The notes: generated by a model from the letters alone, not told the origin. A stretch of 64,000 nucleotides of DNA from an uncultured Gammaproteobacteria bacterium (GCA_958295835.1 OY282378.1:5357694-5421693), one strand, 5' to 3'. Positions 29,868 through 39,919 are shown, counted from the first letter of the stretch. Translations and numbers: made by a program.

Positions 29868-32800
29868 ATGACTTTTCCTGACCAAAGCCACATCGATCGA
29901 GTTCGAAACGCCCTGTGGCAGCACACAGGCGGCGGCGCATCCGTCATGATTGGAGCCGGTTTCAGCAGATGTGCCCGGAAAGCCCGGCCCGGCGCATCCG
30001 ACCCTCCAATGTGGTTGGAGGTCACGAAAGGAATATCCGATAAGTTGTATCCACCAGAGGATGCGGAAGATTCGTTGCCGGGCGCGAGGAACGTGTCGTC
30101 CCCGGGGGATTCTCTCAAGCTTGCGCAAGAATACGAATCCGCGTTCGGACGCTCCGATCTGCACGACTTCCTCCGGCGACTGATTCGGGACGACGACCAT
30201 GAACCCGACGCGATGCATCGGAGACTCCTTCGTCTTCCATGGCGCGACGTGTTTACCACGAATTGGGATACGCTCCTGGAAAGGACGTGCTCCTCGATTG
30301 CCGAGCGCAAGTACACCATCGTTCGAAACAAGGATGAAATCCCGCTGGGAGCTCCGCCGCGCGTCGTCAAGCTGCATGGATCGCTCCCGTCGGACTTCCC
30401 TTTGATCCTCGCGGAAGAAGACTACCGCACTTACCCCAAGAGGTTCGCACCGTTCGTCAACATGGCGCAGCAAGCGATGATGGAGACGGTGTTCTGTCTC
30501 ATCGGTTTCTCGGGCGATGATCCAAATTTCCTGCATTGGTCGGGGTGGGTTCGTGACAACATGGGAGAATCAGCCCCGAAGATCTACTTGGCGGGTTGGT
30601 TGAACTTGTCGAATCATCGGCGGCGTCTGCTTGAAGAACGGAACGTCGTTCCGATCGATCTCGCTCGCCATCCGAACGCGAGCAAGTGGCCCGAGCATCT
30701 TCGCCATCGCTACGCAACCGATTGGGTACTGTACACACTTGAATGCGGACGTCCGTATGACATTACGGAATGGCCTTCTCCCTTGTCAGAACAGTCGATC
30801 GATTCATCGATCCCGGATTATCTTCTTCCCGTTACACGGATCGATTCCGCCAAGCCGAAGAAAGAACCGGAACCTCTCCCGAGGCCGCTGCCCGACGACT
30901 GGTTGAAGCAGACGAAAGCCGTTCTCGAAGTCTGGACCCACAACAGGAGGATTTATCCCGGCTGGTTGAGCATTCCGAGCAGCGTATTTCGTTCATTCAA
31001 TTGGCACACCGACGATTGGGAGCGGTTGATCCTGCGTGCATTGCCCGATCTCGCGCCAGGGCGCCGGTTGAACGCTATTCGAGAGCTGGTGTGGCGCCGC
31101 GAGATTTCCCTCGTCCCGATGTCCTCCGATCTCGAATCCGCAGCGAGCGATGCACTCCGGCACGTTGACTGCCAAGCTCGCACTATCGGCGGGGTTGCCG
31201 ACGCGACGGTTCGCTGGGATGAGATTCGGGAGGCATGGCGCCACGTCGCGCTCACACTCGTAACAGCCGCTCGACATGGCTTGAAGCAGACGTTGTTCGA
31301 TCAACGGATCGAAGCGTTGTCGCCCTTTCTGGATGATGACCCCGACGTTGCACAGAGGGTTCATCACGAATGTTGTCTCTGGGCGATCTACTCGATGGAT
31401 TTCCAAGCGCTGGAAGGTTTTCTGGGTGACTGGGAAACAGGGAATACCGATCCTATCTGGATGCTGAGAAAAGCCGCTATCCTTGTCGAAACCATCCGGG
31501 TAGATGAGGCAATAAAACTGTTCGAAGACGCATTCTCGCACATTCGCCAAATTCCGGATGATGATCGTAGTGTAGCCGGTGCTTCGCGAGAGAGCTGGGC
31601 GCTTTTCTGGGCGATGGCCCATGAGATGGGTTCGTTCTGGGAGGGTAAAACAAATTCTCCCGATTACTCCCGGTTTCACAGGAGGTGGCGGGAACTGGCA
31701 TCTCGTAAATGTGATCCCTTGGAAGAAAAGAGGAATTTGCATGACCTCATCAGAGGACAAGGGGAGAAAAGCGAATCACCTGTGTTCGACTTGAATGTGC
31801 GACGTGGCCGAGGATTTCATTTTTCTGATGAACAGCACCGGCGGTGGACAGCGGCGCGTCGTGCGATCCGCCTTTCCGAAGTAGCCGGCCTGCCGCCTTC
31901 CGCGTTCCATCTTTCCATGGCTTCGGATATCTTGACCCCCGCTGCTGACGTGCTGGCCGAAGTCGAGCCGGAGATGGCGGTGCGGTTGGTGCTTCGAACC
32001 GTGGACTATGATCAGGACAAGATCCTTCAACGCGTTCTGTCCCGCGTTCGCGTAGCAACCATGCCACAGGATTCGGCAAAAAACCTCAAGGCTTTCTGTG
32101 ATGGAGTAATCCAGTATGCGCTGCCCCGGCTCAGGAGCCCTGGGGCACGTGATGGGACGATGTCGTGGATCGATAGGCTGCGAGTCGCGCTGGAAGTGAC
32201 GTCGCGACTTGTGCTTCGACTGGATCCGGAACAGGTAGAAATCGTCTTCGACACGGCGCTGAGCTATTATGGAGATGATCGTTTTCACCATGACTTGCTG
32301 GCACTTCCACTCCGAAGACTGTTGGAACGGAGTTGGGAAACGCTTCTCCCCGATCAGCAGGCATGTCGCATTCTGAACCTGCTCAATGCCCCCATTGTTG
32401 GGCTGGATGGTTTCAAGGAACCGTTCGGAAGCCATGACCCTGATCCGGGCTATCTGGTAAGGGATGATTTACCCGCACCCTGTCGTACGGCCGACACTGA
32501 GGAGCAGTGGAAGCAAATCATCAATTTGTTGGTACATGGTCTGCGCGCCGGGGGAGAAGCGCGAAAACGATCCGCCTCTCGGATCAGGTACGTGGTCTTG
32601 CGGGGCCGATTGTCCGAATCTGAATCCGTCGATATTGCCCGAGCGTTGTGGAATCCCCAACACGTCGGCGATAGTTGTCTGCCTGTGGAAACGGATCTCG
32701 CTGACGCGGTATTTCTTGATTTACCGGAACCGGAATCCGGTTTGGCGGAACGATGCTTCCGCAAGAAGTGGCTCGACATTGGCAATCTTCCGCAAGGCAG

Positions 32801-33695
32801 CGAGGAAAACCTAGCTGAAGTTCTGTGGCAGGTTGGATACGCGATTTGGCTGAAACACCGCAAACGTTCTTTGCGTTTGACGAAAGATGAAATAGACTAC
32901 TTGGCCGAGATCGTGGAAAGATGGGCGGACCTTCCTGTACCACGCCGTCGTATCCCCTTTTTCGAGGATCAGATTCAGAACTTTACTCTCCGTGCCATCA
33001 TCGGACTATGTGAAATCTTATCTGGGATTCCACTTCCGGATTCAGTGGTGAAGAAGCTATACGGGAAGATTCCGGATCTCAACGATTCCGATGTACCGGG
33101 ATTTACCCTCATGACAGGCATCGTCAGGGCTTTGCCGGATCGTTTCGATGAGATCGTGCAGTCGATGCGAGTGGGATTGGTGTCGGATAAATCGATCCTG
33201 GCTGAAAATGCGACGTGGGGATTGTTCCATTGGATGAAGACGTCGAATGATTCCGAAACGCCATGTCCAAAGCCTCCGATTGATCTGGTGCGCGAAGTCG
33301 GAGTGATCATTGCTTCTCGGAGGAGCATTTCTCTCGATGTTGCTCTACAGATAACCAAGTGGATATTCGACGAAGGAAGCGAAGAACAAAGGACTGCCGT
33401 CAGCGAATTGGCGCAACAAGGACTTGACTATTTGCTCCAAGAGTTGCGGTATGATAGGAGGCACGAGCGGGATGAAGACAGCATACCCTCGCTCAGACGA
33501 CGTTGCGTTCAGCTCGCGGTATCGATGGCGAAACAGGGTTTCGAGGAAGAGCCGGTTGTTTCGCGCTGGCTGAAGGATGCGGAGAACGATCCGATGCCCG
33601 AAGTCCGGTACGCGAACGTCCACCATGCCGCTGTTTTCAGAGGTGCTCGGGATGGGAGTGTGTCCGACAACGGTGAAGACCTGCCAGTAGCATAA
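29868..33695 (+). CDS. Large SIR2-domain protein, probable defence-associated sirtuin
   Basis: This 1275-residue protein has a SIR2-like NAD-binding domain in its first 270 residues: SVMIGAGFS (29-33 core), FTTNWDTLLE (TNWD 131-134), VKLHGS with catalytic-type His170, and LIGFSGDDPNF (213-221). About 1000 residues of helical, HEAT/TPR-like repeats follow, with no other recognised domain. This layout is that of defence-associated sirtuins (DSR), where phage infection triggers NAD+ depletion and growth arrest. It appears to act alone, with no helicase or HerA partner beside it. GC content is lower than in the surroundings, suggesting recent transfer. Whether the C-terminus is a phage sensor is inference. 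Confidence 0.8.
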   Translation: MTFPDQSHIDRVRNALWQHTGGGASVMIGAGFSRCARKARPGASDPPMWLEVTKGISDKLYPPEDAEDSLPGARNVSSPGDSLKLAQEYESAFGRSDLHDFLRRLIRDDDHEPDAMHRRLLRLPWRDVFTTNWDTLLERTCSSIAERKYTIVRNKDEIPLGAPPRVVKLHGSLPSDFPLILAEEDYRTYPKRFAPFVNMAQQAMMETVFCLIGFSGDDPNFLHWSGWVRDNMGESAPKIYLAGWLNLSNHRRRLLEERNVVPIDLARHPNASKWPEHLRHRYATDWVLYTLECGRPYDITEWPSPLSEQSIDSSIPDYLLPVTRIDSAKPKKEPEPLPRPLPDDWLKQTKAVLEVWTHNRRIYPGWLSIPSSVFRSFNWHTDDWERLILRALPDLAPGRRLNAIRELVWRREISLVPMSSDLESAASDALRHVDCQARTIGGVADATVRWDEIREAWRHVALTLVTAARHGLKQTLFDQRIEALSPFLDDDPDVAQRVHHECCLWAIYSMDFQALEGFLGDWETGNTDPIWMLRKAAILVETIRVDEAIKLFEDAFSHIRQIPDDDRSVAGASRESWALFWAMAHEMGSFWEGKTNSPDYSRFHRRWRELASRKCDPLEEKRNLHDLIRGQGEKSESPVFDLNVRRGRGFHFSDEQHRRWTAARRAIRLSEVAGLPPSAFHLSMASDILTPAADVLAEVEPEMAVRLVLRTVDYDQDKILQRVLSRVRVATMPQDSAKNLKAFCDGVIQYALPRLRSPGARDGTMSWIDRLRVALEVTSRLVLRLDPEQVEIVFDTALSYYGDDRFHHDLLALPLRRLLERSWETLLPDQQACRILNLLNAPIVGLDGFKEPFGSHDPDPGYLVRDDLPAPCRTADTEEQWKQIINLLVHGLRAGGEARKRSASRIRYVVLRGRLSESESVDIARALWNPQHVGDSCLPVETDLADAVFLDLPEPESGLAERCFRKKWLDIGNLPQGSEENLAEVLWQVGYAIWLKHRKRSLRLTKDEIDYLAEIVERWADLPVPRRRIPFFEDQIQNFTLRAIIGLCEILSGIPLPDSVVKKLYGKIPDLNDSDVPGFTLMTGIVRALPDRFDEIVQSMRVGLVSDKSILAENATWGLFHWMKTSNDSETPCPKPPIDLVREVGVIIASRRSISLDVALQITKWIFDEGSEEQRTAVSELAQQGLDYLLQELRYDRRHERDEDSIPSLRRRCVQLAVSMAKQGFEEEPVVSRWLKDAENDPMPEVRYANVHHAAVFRGARDGSVSDNGEDLPVA

Positions 33696-33782
33696 AAAGC
33701 TATCGAAAACGCCATTTCGTGCTGCGATAGCAGGATGGAACGCATGCCACGCCGGTGTAGCTCATCCTCACTGGGAGTGAAC

Positions 33783-33893
33783 ATGAACTGGACCGTCCAG
33801 TGTGTGGAATACTACTTGTACAGAGGCGTTTCGCGCACCAATGCATATGAGTTTATGCAACAATCGGGAGAAGCAGAAACCGGAGCAGAATAG
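33783..33893 (+). CDS. Possible small DUF3791-like protein
   Basis: A 36-codon frame reads MNWTVQCVEYYLYRGVSRTN and ends in QQSGEAETGAE. A GGGAG motif 8 bp upstream could serve as ribosome binding site. The 'V.C.EYY....G.S...AY.FM...G' pattern recalls DUF3791 proteins, which are small toxin-antitoxin-like components usually paired with DUF3990, but it is short. It may be a relic. The rest of 33696-34028 shows nothing else. Confidence 0.3.
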   Translation: MNWTVQCVEYYLYRGVSRTNAYEFMQQSGEAETGAE

Positions 33894-34028
33894 CCCCGAT
33901 TACTGCATAAATCAGAGTTCCGTCACTCCTCTGGTCGAGCCGGAAGCAGGCTCCATCCGGGAGGCGACGTTCGGATCCGAAGTTCGGCAGAAACCCGTGT
34001 CCGCGCTCGCCGGAGTCTCCCTTGCTCG

Positions 34029-34367
34029 TCAGAGTGCCAGGACCAGTCGCAAACCGTCTTCGATTCGGCGCATCGTCGACGGTGGCGCCCGACCGACCCT
34101 CTCCGTCAGGCAGCTCTTGTCGAGTGTGACGACTTGGGACACGTTGACGACCGAGCTCACATTCAGGCCGGTGCCGCGTGTCGATAGCTCCACGTTTCCC
34201 GGAGCGGCGGCCAGAGATCTGTTGGAAGTGACCGCGGCAACAACAACGGTGCGAATAGCGCTGCGGTTGAACTCGTTCGTCTGGATGATCAGGACCGGAC
34301 GCCGGTAGCCGGGTTCCGAGCCCGCGAGCTCCGGCAAGCTTGCCCACCAGATCTCTCCCCGTTTCAC
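34029..34367 (-). CDS. mazF: MazF/PemK-type toxin
   Basis: This 112-residue endoribonuclease begins at a GTG (MKRGEIWWASLPELAGSEPG). The MazF hallmarks are present: KRGEIWWA, the GYRRPVLIIQTNEFN loop with catalytic-type Arg, VVVAAVTSN, and the C-terminal DKSCLTERVGRAP. MazF toxins cleave mRNA at short motifs. The start overlaps the preceding gene's stop as GTGA, so the two are translationally coupled. No MazE-type antitoxin is seen; the upstream gene is a much larger CoiA-like protein. An antitoxin elsewhere, or a non-canonical one, is needed. Confidence 0.85.
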   Translation of the reverse strand: MKRGEIWWASLPELAGSEPGYRRPVLIIQTNEFNRSAIRTVVVAAVTSNRSLAAAPGNVELSTRGTGLNVSSVVNVSQVVTLDKSCLTERVGRAPPSTMRRIEDGLRLVLAL

Positions 34368-35326
34368 GTCCAGTCGTCCTTCCGCAGGACGTCCAGGGAG
34401 TATGCTTGCAGCGTCCGAAGTTCGGGGTCCAGAGCTGAGGGCGTGCCAGCGCTTGTATACACTTCGTTGAGCCTGCCCTCGACATCTGGCGCTTTACCAA
34501 GCCAGAACACGATTCGATCTTCCGAGTACACCTTGACGCAGGGATTGCCTCCCTCTGAGAGCTCCGGTTTGCCGAATACGAGGCAGTACGCCCCGATGAT
34601 GTTTCGACGGGTTATCTTCCATTGTCCATAAACGGCATCACGAATTTCCTTGTCAACGATGATGCAAGCCGCTTCCCGATCGCCTGTGTTCAGGCACTCC
34701 ATTCCGGCATCGCTCCCGCTCAGTTGGCCCCAGAAGCCGTGCCATCTGGGCTTCGTGTCCCCCGTTGGCACTGCTATATCCGAGAAGGGGCAGAACAGTC
34801 GTAGCGGAGTGAACTCATTTCTCATGCCTGGGATCCTGATCTTGATATTCGCCTGCCGGAAATCCGCTGAACAGACGAGATACCGGAGCAAACGCTTGCC
34901 TCCCACGCGCGACGGTTTCTTCGGTTTGGTGGATTTCTTCGTATGCCGGCGACTTGCTCGTCCCTCACCACCGCCCTCGGGGTCGTCGACAATTCGGGTC
35001 GGGATACCTGCCGGCCGCGAGTCCCGGTCCGGCAGACTCAGATCCACTGCGAGGACGGATGTATCCTTGACGATCTGCTCTACCTCCCTGATCACGGCGG
35101 CGATGTGCTGCGATGACGACGCCATGACGCAACCGGATTCGTGTCGCGCAAAGAAACAGGGATCCTTTCCGTCACGACTTTTTCTTCTGAAGTGGGCCGG
35201 CGCCCGGCACGCAGGGCATTGCAAGTGGGGGTTCATGCTGTTGCGCCGTTCCTTGGGGTAACCATCGAAGACGTTTGCAACGATGCCTTCCTTACGGCCT
35301 GCGTGGCAGTAGATTGCTATATCCAT
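34364..35326 (-). CDS. Hypothetical protein with CoiA-like N-terminal zinc finger
   Basis: This 320-residue protein starts at the ATG at 35326 (MDIAIYCHAGRKEGIVANVF). The open frame extends further upstream without conserved content. Near residue 35 it has LQCPACRAPAHFRRKSRDGK followed by CFFARHESGC, a zinc-finger arrangement like that at the N-terminus of CoiA-family competence/nuclease proteins. A basic linker (RRHTKKSTKPKKPSRVGGKR) and a beta-rich C-terminal half (IKIRIPGMRNEFTPLRLF, WHGFWGQLSGSDAG) follow. Function is unknown. Its coupling to mazF by a GTGA overlap suggests that it controls or partners the toxin. Confidence 0.5.
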   Translation of the reverse strand: MDIAIYCHAGRKEGIVANVFDGYPKERRNSMNPHLQCPACRAPAHFRRKSRDGKDPCFFARHESGCVMASSSQHIAAVIREVEQIVKDTSVLAVDLSLPDRDSRPAGIPTRIVDDPEGGGEGRASRRHTKKSTKPKKPSRVGGKRLLRYLVCSADFRQANIKIRIPGMRNEFTPLRLFCPFSDIAVPTGDTKPRWHGFWGQLSGSDAGMECLNTGDREAACIIVDKEIRDAVYGQWKITRRNIIGAYCLVFGKPELSEGGNPCVKVYSEDRIVFWLGKAPDVEGRLNEVYTSAGTPSALDPELRTLQAYSLDVLRKDDWT

Positions 35327-35492
35327 GGGACGCTCCCGGATTGGCGGATAAGTTGATCCCGATGCGGTTCGTGAATCGATTTCCAGTTGCGATTCTATCG
35401 GATCAGGACCTTTCCCGATCTCGGATCCTGTCAGATTTGCCGAATCCTGCGCTGGCCTTTCAGCGCCAGCGGCCTTCCATGACGCATCCTCG

Positions 35493-38400
35493 TCACACCG
35501 GCGTGGATCCCCCGACATTCAGCGCCAGCAGCTCCCCCAACGCCTCCTCGTCCGTGACGTCTTCCGGCCAACCATAGGCTTCGGCGACGGCGGCGTCGAG
35601 GGCCGCATGGGCGTCGGCGAGCCACTGCGGGCGGGCGTTGTAGAGGTTGGTCAGTGTGCGTTGCTTGAGCGCCTTCGCCGCCGCTTCGTCGCGGGGAGCC
35701 GGGCGCTTCGGATAGCCGGGGGCCGGCTCCTCCACCCACTCCACCCACTCGGGCGGGTTCAGCCAGCGGTCCCGCAACGCGACCAGCCGCCTCGCCGCCT
35801 CGGCGATGGCGGCGGCGTGCGGGTCGCCCGCGTCGCCGGCGGCGGGGAGGTCGGGCGACAGCCCTTCGGGGAAGGGGAAGGTCTCGAAGGTGGTGGTCGG
35901 GGTATAGCGGGGGTCGTTGCCCTTGCCGAGCCATGTACCGAGCCGCAGCGACCACGCCTCGTGGAAGCGGCTGTGCAGGATGCCGAAGGTCGTGTCGTCA
36001 TCGCGCGCGATGACGATGAGTTGGCTATCCGGGCAGATGCCGGCGTCGAGCCAGACGAAGACCCGGTGCTTCGCCACGCGCGGCGTCGCGATGTAACGTG
36101 AGAGCCCTGCGAGCGCCCGCCACATCCCCTGTCTCGGCTCCACGTGCCGCCACCAGCGTTCCCGATAGGACTCGCGGCGGTTGCGCTGCCGCATCGGGTA
36201 CACGTGCTCCTGTGCGTGCCGGTACGGCGCTTCGTAGAGCGCCGCCTCCTCGCGCACCATGTCCCAGCCGAAATCCACGATCCACTTGTCCGCCGGGCGC
36301 CGGGTCACGTCCATCCCGTTCATCCACGGGCGCAGGACCTCCGAATTGGGCCTGCCGTTGGGGTTCGCGGGCGCGCGCAGCCAGTCCCTCGCCAGCTCTC
36401 CCCGCACGTCGAAGGGGCCGCCCTTGGTGTCGCCCATGAATGCGACGCCCATGTTCCGGTACAAGCGTTGCGCCCCGGTCAGGTCCACCCCCGCACCGCC
36501 CCGCCTCGCCGTCAGATCGGCGTGGATCGCGTCCACGGGCTGCCCGTCGAGCCGCCGTTCCGGTCCTGGCGTATCCTCCGGCCCTTGCCGTGCGAAGCAC
36601 ACCAGGGACACCCGCACCGCCGCCCCGTCGACCACCCACGGCTCGTCGCTCCATGCCTCGAAGATCGGGCACTCCCGGATCGCCGCCTGCAAGGCCCGCC
36701 GGTTCGCCCCGCCCCGGATGGAGTTGGTCGAGACCAGCCCCACCCGCTTCGCCCGGCCCGCCCTCATCTGCTCCCCCGCCTTCACGAACCAGTAGCAGAC
36801 CAGATCGGCCTCCGCCGGCACCCGGCCTTCGTAGACCGTGAACAGGCGCGATACGTAATCCTCCCCGAGATGGGCGTTGAGCAGCTTACCGCCGAGAAAG
36901 GGCGGGTTGCCGATCACCACGTCGGCCGCCGGCCATTCCGGCTCCCGGCCCTCCGGCTCCCCGCCTTCCGGCTCCCCGCCTTCCGGCTCCCCGCCTTCCG
37001 ACTCCCGGCCTTCCGACTCCCGGCCCTCCGACTCCGCGCCCTCCGGCTCCCCGCCCTTCGACTCCCTACCTTCCGGCTTCCCGCCCTCCGGCTTCCCGCC
37101 CTCCGGCTTCCCGCCCTCCGGCTTCCCGCCCTCCGGCTCCCGGCCCTCCGACTCCCGGCCCTCCGGCTCCCCGACCCCCGGCCCCCCACCCCCCAGCACC
37201 AGCAGCGCGTCGCGGCATTCGATGGTGTCCAGGGGCTTGAGGATCGGATCGCGCGACTCCCGGAACCCGTTGCGCCGCATCCACTGGATCTCGCCGACCC
37301 ATACCGAGACGCGGGCCAGCTCCGCCGCGTAGGCGTTGAGCTCGATCCCCCCTGACGTTGGCCGGGCCGACCGCCGGAAAGGCCCGCTGAAACCCCATCG
37401 CCTCGGCTTCCAGTTGCACCCGGTGCTCCACGTCCTTGAGCGCGTGCAACGCGAGATACAGGAAGTTGCCCGAGCCGCAGGCCGGGTCGAGCACCGTGAA
37501 GCCCCGCAAGTCTTCGAGGAATGCGCGCAGCCGCCGTTCCGCAAGCGCGCCGGCCCGCGTTCGCGCCGCCCGTGACCGCGCCGCCTCCGCCTTCTCCAGC
37601 GCCGCCGCGATCTCCGCCTTCGCCCTCGCCCACCCGGCGAGCCAGGGGCGGACGATCACCGGCTCCACGATCTGCATGATCTTGTCCCGGTCGGTGTAAT
37701 GCGCGCCGAGCTGCGAGCGCTTGTCCGGGTCGAGCCCGCGCTCGAACAGCGTGCCCAGGATGGAGGGGTCGATCTCCGACCAGTCCAACGCCGCGGCGGC
37801 GAGCGCCGTCTCGATCTCGGCACGCCGGAGCGGCACCGCTGCATCGTCGTCGAACAACCCGCCGTTGAAGCGTTCCACGGGCTCGAAGCCGACCAGGCCG
37901 CCCGCCGCCATCGCCCCGAACAGGGCGCGGGCCATGCCGGCGAACTCCCCGGGCCGGAGGCGGGCCTGCTCCAGCATCCGCGTGAACATCCGGTCCGGCA
38001 GCAGCCCCACGTCCTCGGCGAACATGCAGAAGACGAGGCGGTTGACGAAATGCGCCACCGCCCGGGGCGCGTGCCCGCGCTCGCGCAACGCCTGCGCCAG
38101 CGAGGCGAAGGCCGCCGCCGCGCGTTCGGTGAGCGCCTGCCGGCTCTCGCCGGGACGCAGGCGCACGGGCTCGGACATCGCCCACTTGAGCGTGTCCCGC
38201 ACCGCCGCATCCGCGAGGTCGTCCAGCGTGAACTCGTGGGTCTCGCTGACGCTGTTGGTCCAGTTGGTGCGGATGCGGAACCGCGCCATGTCCGAGACGA
38301 TCAGCAGCGGCGGGTTCTCCAGCGCCAGCGCGTATTGCCGGAGCTGGTCGAAGGCCGCGTCGAGGTTCGCGCGCCGGCCCTTGTACTCCCAGGCGAAGCA

Positions 38401-38616
38401 GTGGCGCTTCCACACGTCGGCCCAGCCGTCGCCGCCGCTGTCCTTGCGCGCGCCGCGCTCGAAGCAGTAGCGCTCTCCCGCGGGGTCCGCCTCGGCCGGG
38501 GTCGGCTCGCCCAGCAGCCGGCAGAGGTCGATGAAGTGTTCCTGCGCCGCGGAGCGCTCCTTGAGCTCCACCGCCCGCCACTTGGCGATGAACGCGCCCG
38601 GCGTCATGGCTTCCAT
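35493..38616 (-). pseudogene. MmeI-like type IIG restriction-modification enzyme, frameshifted
   Basis: With one base removed this gives 1041 codons in frame. From the ATG at 38616, the N-terminal nuclease has WADVWKRHCFAWEYKGRR (E-x-K active site). A helical linker follows, then the adenine methyltransferase with motif I TVLDPACGSGNFLYLA and motif IV VVIGNPPFLGG, then a target-recognition region. It would both cut and methylate DNA. The frame breaks in a run of six Gs (plus-strand C6 at 37347-37352), where five Gs restore VGPANVRGIELNAYAAELA. This lies between motifs I and IV, so the current form is off, unless the tract slips. An approximately 16-unit pentapeptide repeat sits just before motif IV. 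The gene overlaps the upstream methyltransferase by 13 bp. Confidence 0.83.
36946..37185 (-). repeat. 15-bp tandem repeat encoding EGGKP/EGREP/EGRES pentads
   Basis: About 16 in-frame 15-bp units of the type CCGGCTTCCCGCCCT on the plus strand. They encode a Glu-Gly-rich, likely disordered linker inserted between ALLVLGGG and the catalytic NPPF motif of the MmeI-like enzyme. Runs of identical units (four EGGKP, three EGGEP) point to recent slippage. Confidence 0.9.
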
Positions 38617-39518
38617 GCGGCGGTGAAGGTGTCATGTGCGACAGTCCGAGCCTGCATACTTTCTCCCTCGATCCCCCGTAGAACCGGACCTGGCTTGTCT
38701 TCACGGATGAACAGCTTCTCGAAATCGAAACGTGGACCCTGCCCGGTATAGATCGGATAGTTCTCTTCCATACGTTTTCGGATATGGGCCGAGTCATGGA
38801 GCTCGGTGCCTATCCAGTGGCGGTGAAGCTTTTCCGCTGCCTGGAAAGTGGATCCTCCCCCTCCGAATGGATCGAAGACGACGTCTCCAGGATCGGTCGA
38901 AATCAGAATGGCCCGTTCAGGTATCATCGGCTTCAGCTCGTTCACGCCCGGCCGGACTTTGAATTTCGCGTGACGGTTGGGAGAGGTGTCTGTCCAGAAG
39001 TCCGTCAGATTCACCCCCTCGGAATTCATCTTGTTGCGATGACCGCCGTAGTCCCGGATTTCACCGCCGCAGTGCCGGCAGGTCTCGATCGGCAGGCGAA
39101 GCTTGTTGAATACGCGCGGCGTGCCTCGAGTATAGTAGAGAAGCGCATAGTGCGCCGGATAGAGCTTTTTCCCCCGCGGCCAGGTGCCTTTCATGGTAAG
39201 CGCAATCCAGTGCCTGAAGTTCAGCCGCTCTCCCATGACCGGAGCAAACTGGACTGCAAGCTCCGGCGTGGCATAGAGAAAAAACGCTCCGCCCGGTTTC
39301 AGGATGCGGCAGCACTCGAGGATCCAGCGGCGGCACCAATCCAGATATTCGGTCTGTGTCGCGGCGTCGTCGTAGCCGTTCTTGTAGTCCTTGCCGATGT
39401 TGAACGGAGGATCGGCAAAGACGGTATCGATGACCCCCGATTTCATGCGTCCAAGAACCTGGAGGCAATCGGCGTCGTAGAGAACTCCGTGGGATGTGAT
39501 CAAAAACGGCTGTTTCAT
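38604..39518 (-). CDS. Site-specific DNA methyltransferase (N4-cytosine/N6-adenine, beta class)
   Basis: This 304-residue enzyme starts MKQPFLITSHGVLYDADCL. Motif IV VFADPPFNIGKDYKNG is near residue 35, and the SAM-binding motif VVFDPFGGGGSTFQAAEKL is near residue 220. The order catalytic-then-SAM is that of beta-class amino-methyltransferases. A Cys-rich CRHCGGEIRD insertion lies in the middle, in the target-recognition area. The 3' end overlaps the MmeI-like gene by 13 bp, so the two form an operon. Since MmeI enzymes methylate for themselves, this second enzyme may protect the other strand or belong to a separate system. Confidence 0.88.
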   Translation of the reverse strand: MKQPFLITSHGVLYDADCLQVLGRMKSGVIDTVFADPPFNIGKDYKNGYDDAATQTEYLDWCRRWILECCRILKPGGAFFLYATPELAVQFAPVMGERLNFRHWIALTMKGTWPRGKKLYPAHYALLYYTRGTPRVFNKLRLPIETCRHCGGEIRDYGGHRNKMNSEGVNLTDFWTDTSPNRHAKFKVRPGVNELKPMIPERAILISTDPGDVVFDPFGGGGSTFQAAEKLHRHWIGTELHDSAHIRKRMEENYPIYTGQGPRFDFEKLFIREDKPGPVLRGIEGESMQARTVAHDTFTAAWKP

Positions 39519-39830
39519 CCGACGACCTCCCGCTGCGTCGCCTCCGTATTCATGAAAAATGACCGAACGTCGCCGGCGCCCGGTGATGAGCCCGGACAGG
39601 ACAGGCTACCGCATCCCGTATCTCCGGATGTAATCCTGTCGCGTTCACGAGGCCGAAGAGCCGAGTATGGTCCGCCCGAGCCGGATTGTCGGCGCCCGAG
39701 CCTCCCGCCAGCTTGGCGGGCGCCGGCGGTGTGCCGGGTGCACCCGGACGAACCGGGGACGGGCAGGACGCGCCCTGTGGGGATTTCGACGCCGAGGGCT
39801 CGAGCTCTGCACGTTCAGGCGGACCGGCGC
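39519..39830. other. Intergenic region between the methyltransferase and the VWA gene
   Basis: About 310 bp between divergent genes. It must hold promoters for both operons. Short open frames on both strands have no recognisable content. Confidence 0.4.
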
Positions 39831-39919
39831 TTCTCGAAGCGGGTGCTATGATCATCCGCCGCTCGAAGCCGCCCGCCAGATGACCGGCCACCGATGACCG
39901 GAGACCGCAACAAGCTCCC
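39831..39919 (+). repeat. Leader repeat, copy 2 (native position at the VWA gene)
   Basis: Same about 90-bp element as 6252-6340. It holds TGCTATGAT and continues through the VWA start codon (ATGACCGGAGACCGCAAC). This is presumably the source locus, because here it includes the real gene start. Confidence 0.65.

Noticed and set aside
29666..29881. 71-codon frame just before the SIR2 gene
   Set aside because: It overlaps the end of the intron relic and the SIR2 start, and has no recognised content; I could not separate it from chance.
33700..33737. Hairpin GCTATCG...CGATAGC after the SIR2 gene considered as a terminator
   Set aside because: Only a 7-bp stem with a long loop and no T-run on either strand.
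37347..37352. Thought of as a programmed ribosomal frameshift in the MmeI-like gene
   Set aside because: The run of six Gs could slip, but I see no downstream stimulatory structure I can support and family members are not known to use one. Kept as slippage or decay instead.
36914..38797. 627-codon frame across the restriction enzyme and methyltransferase junction
   Set aside because: Arg-rich out-of-frame translation of the pentad repeat and the MmeI-like gene.
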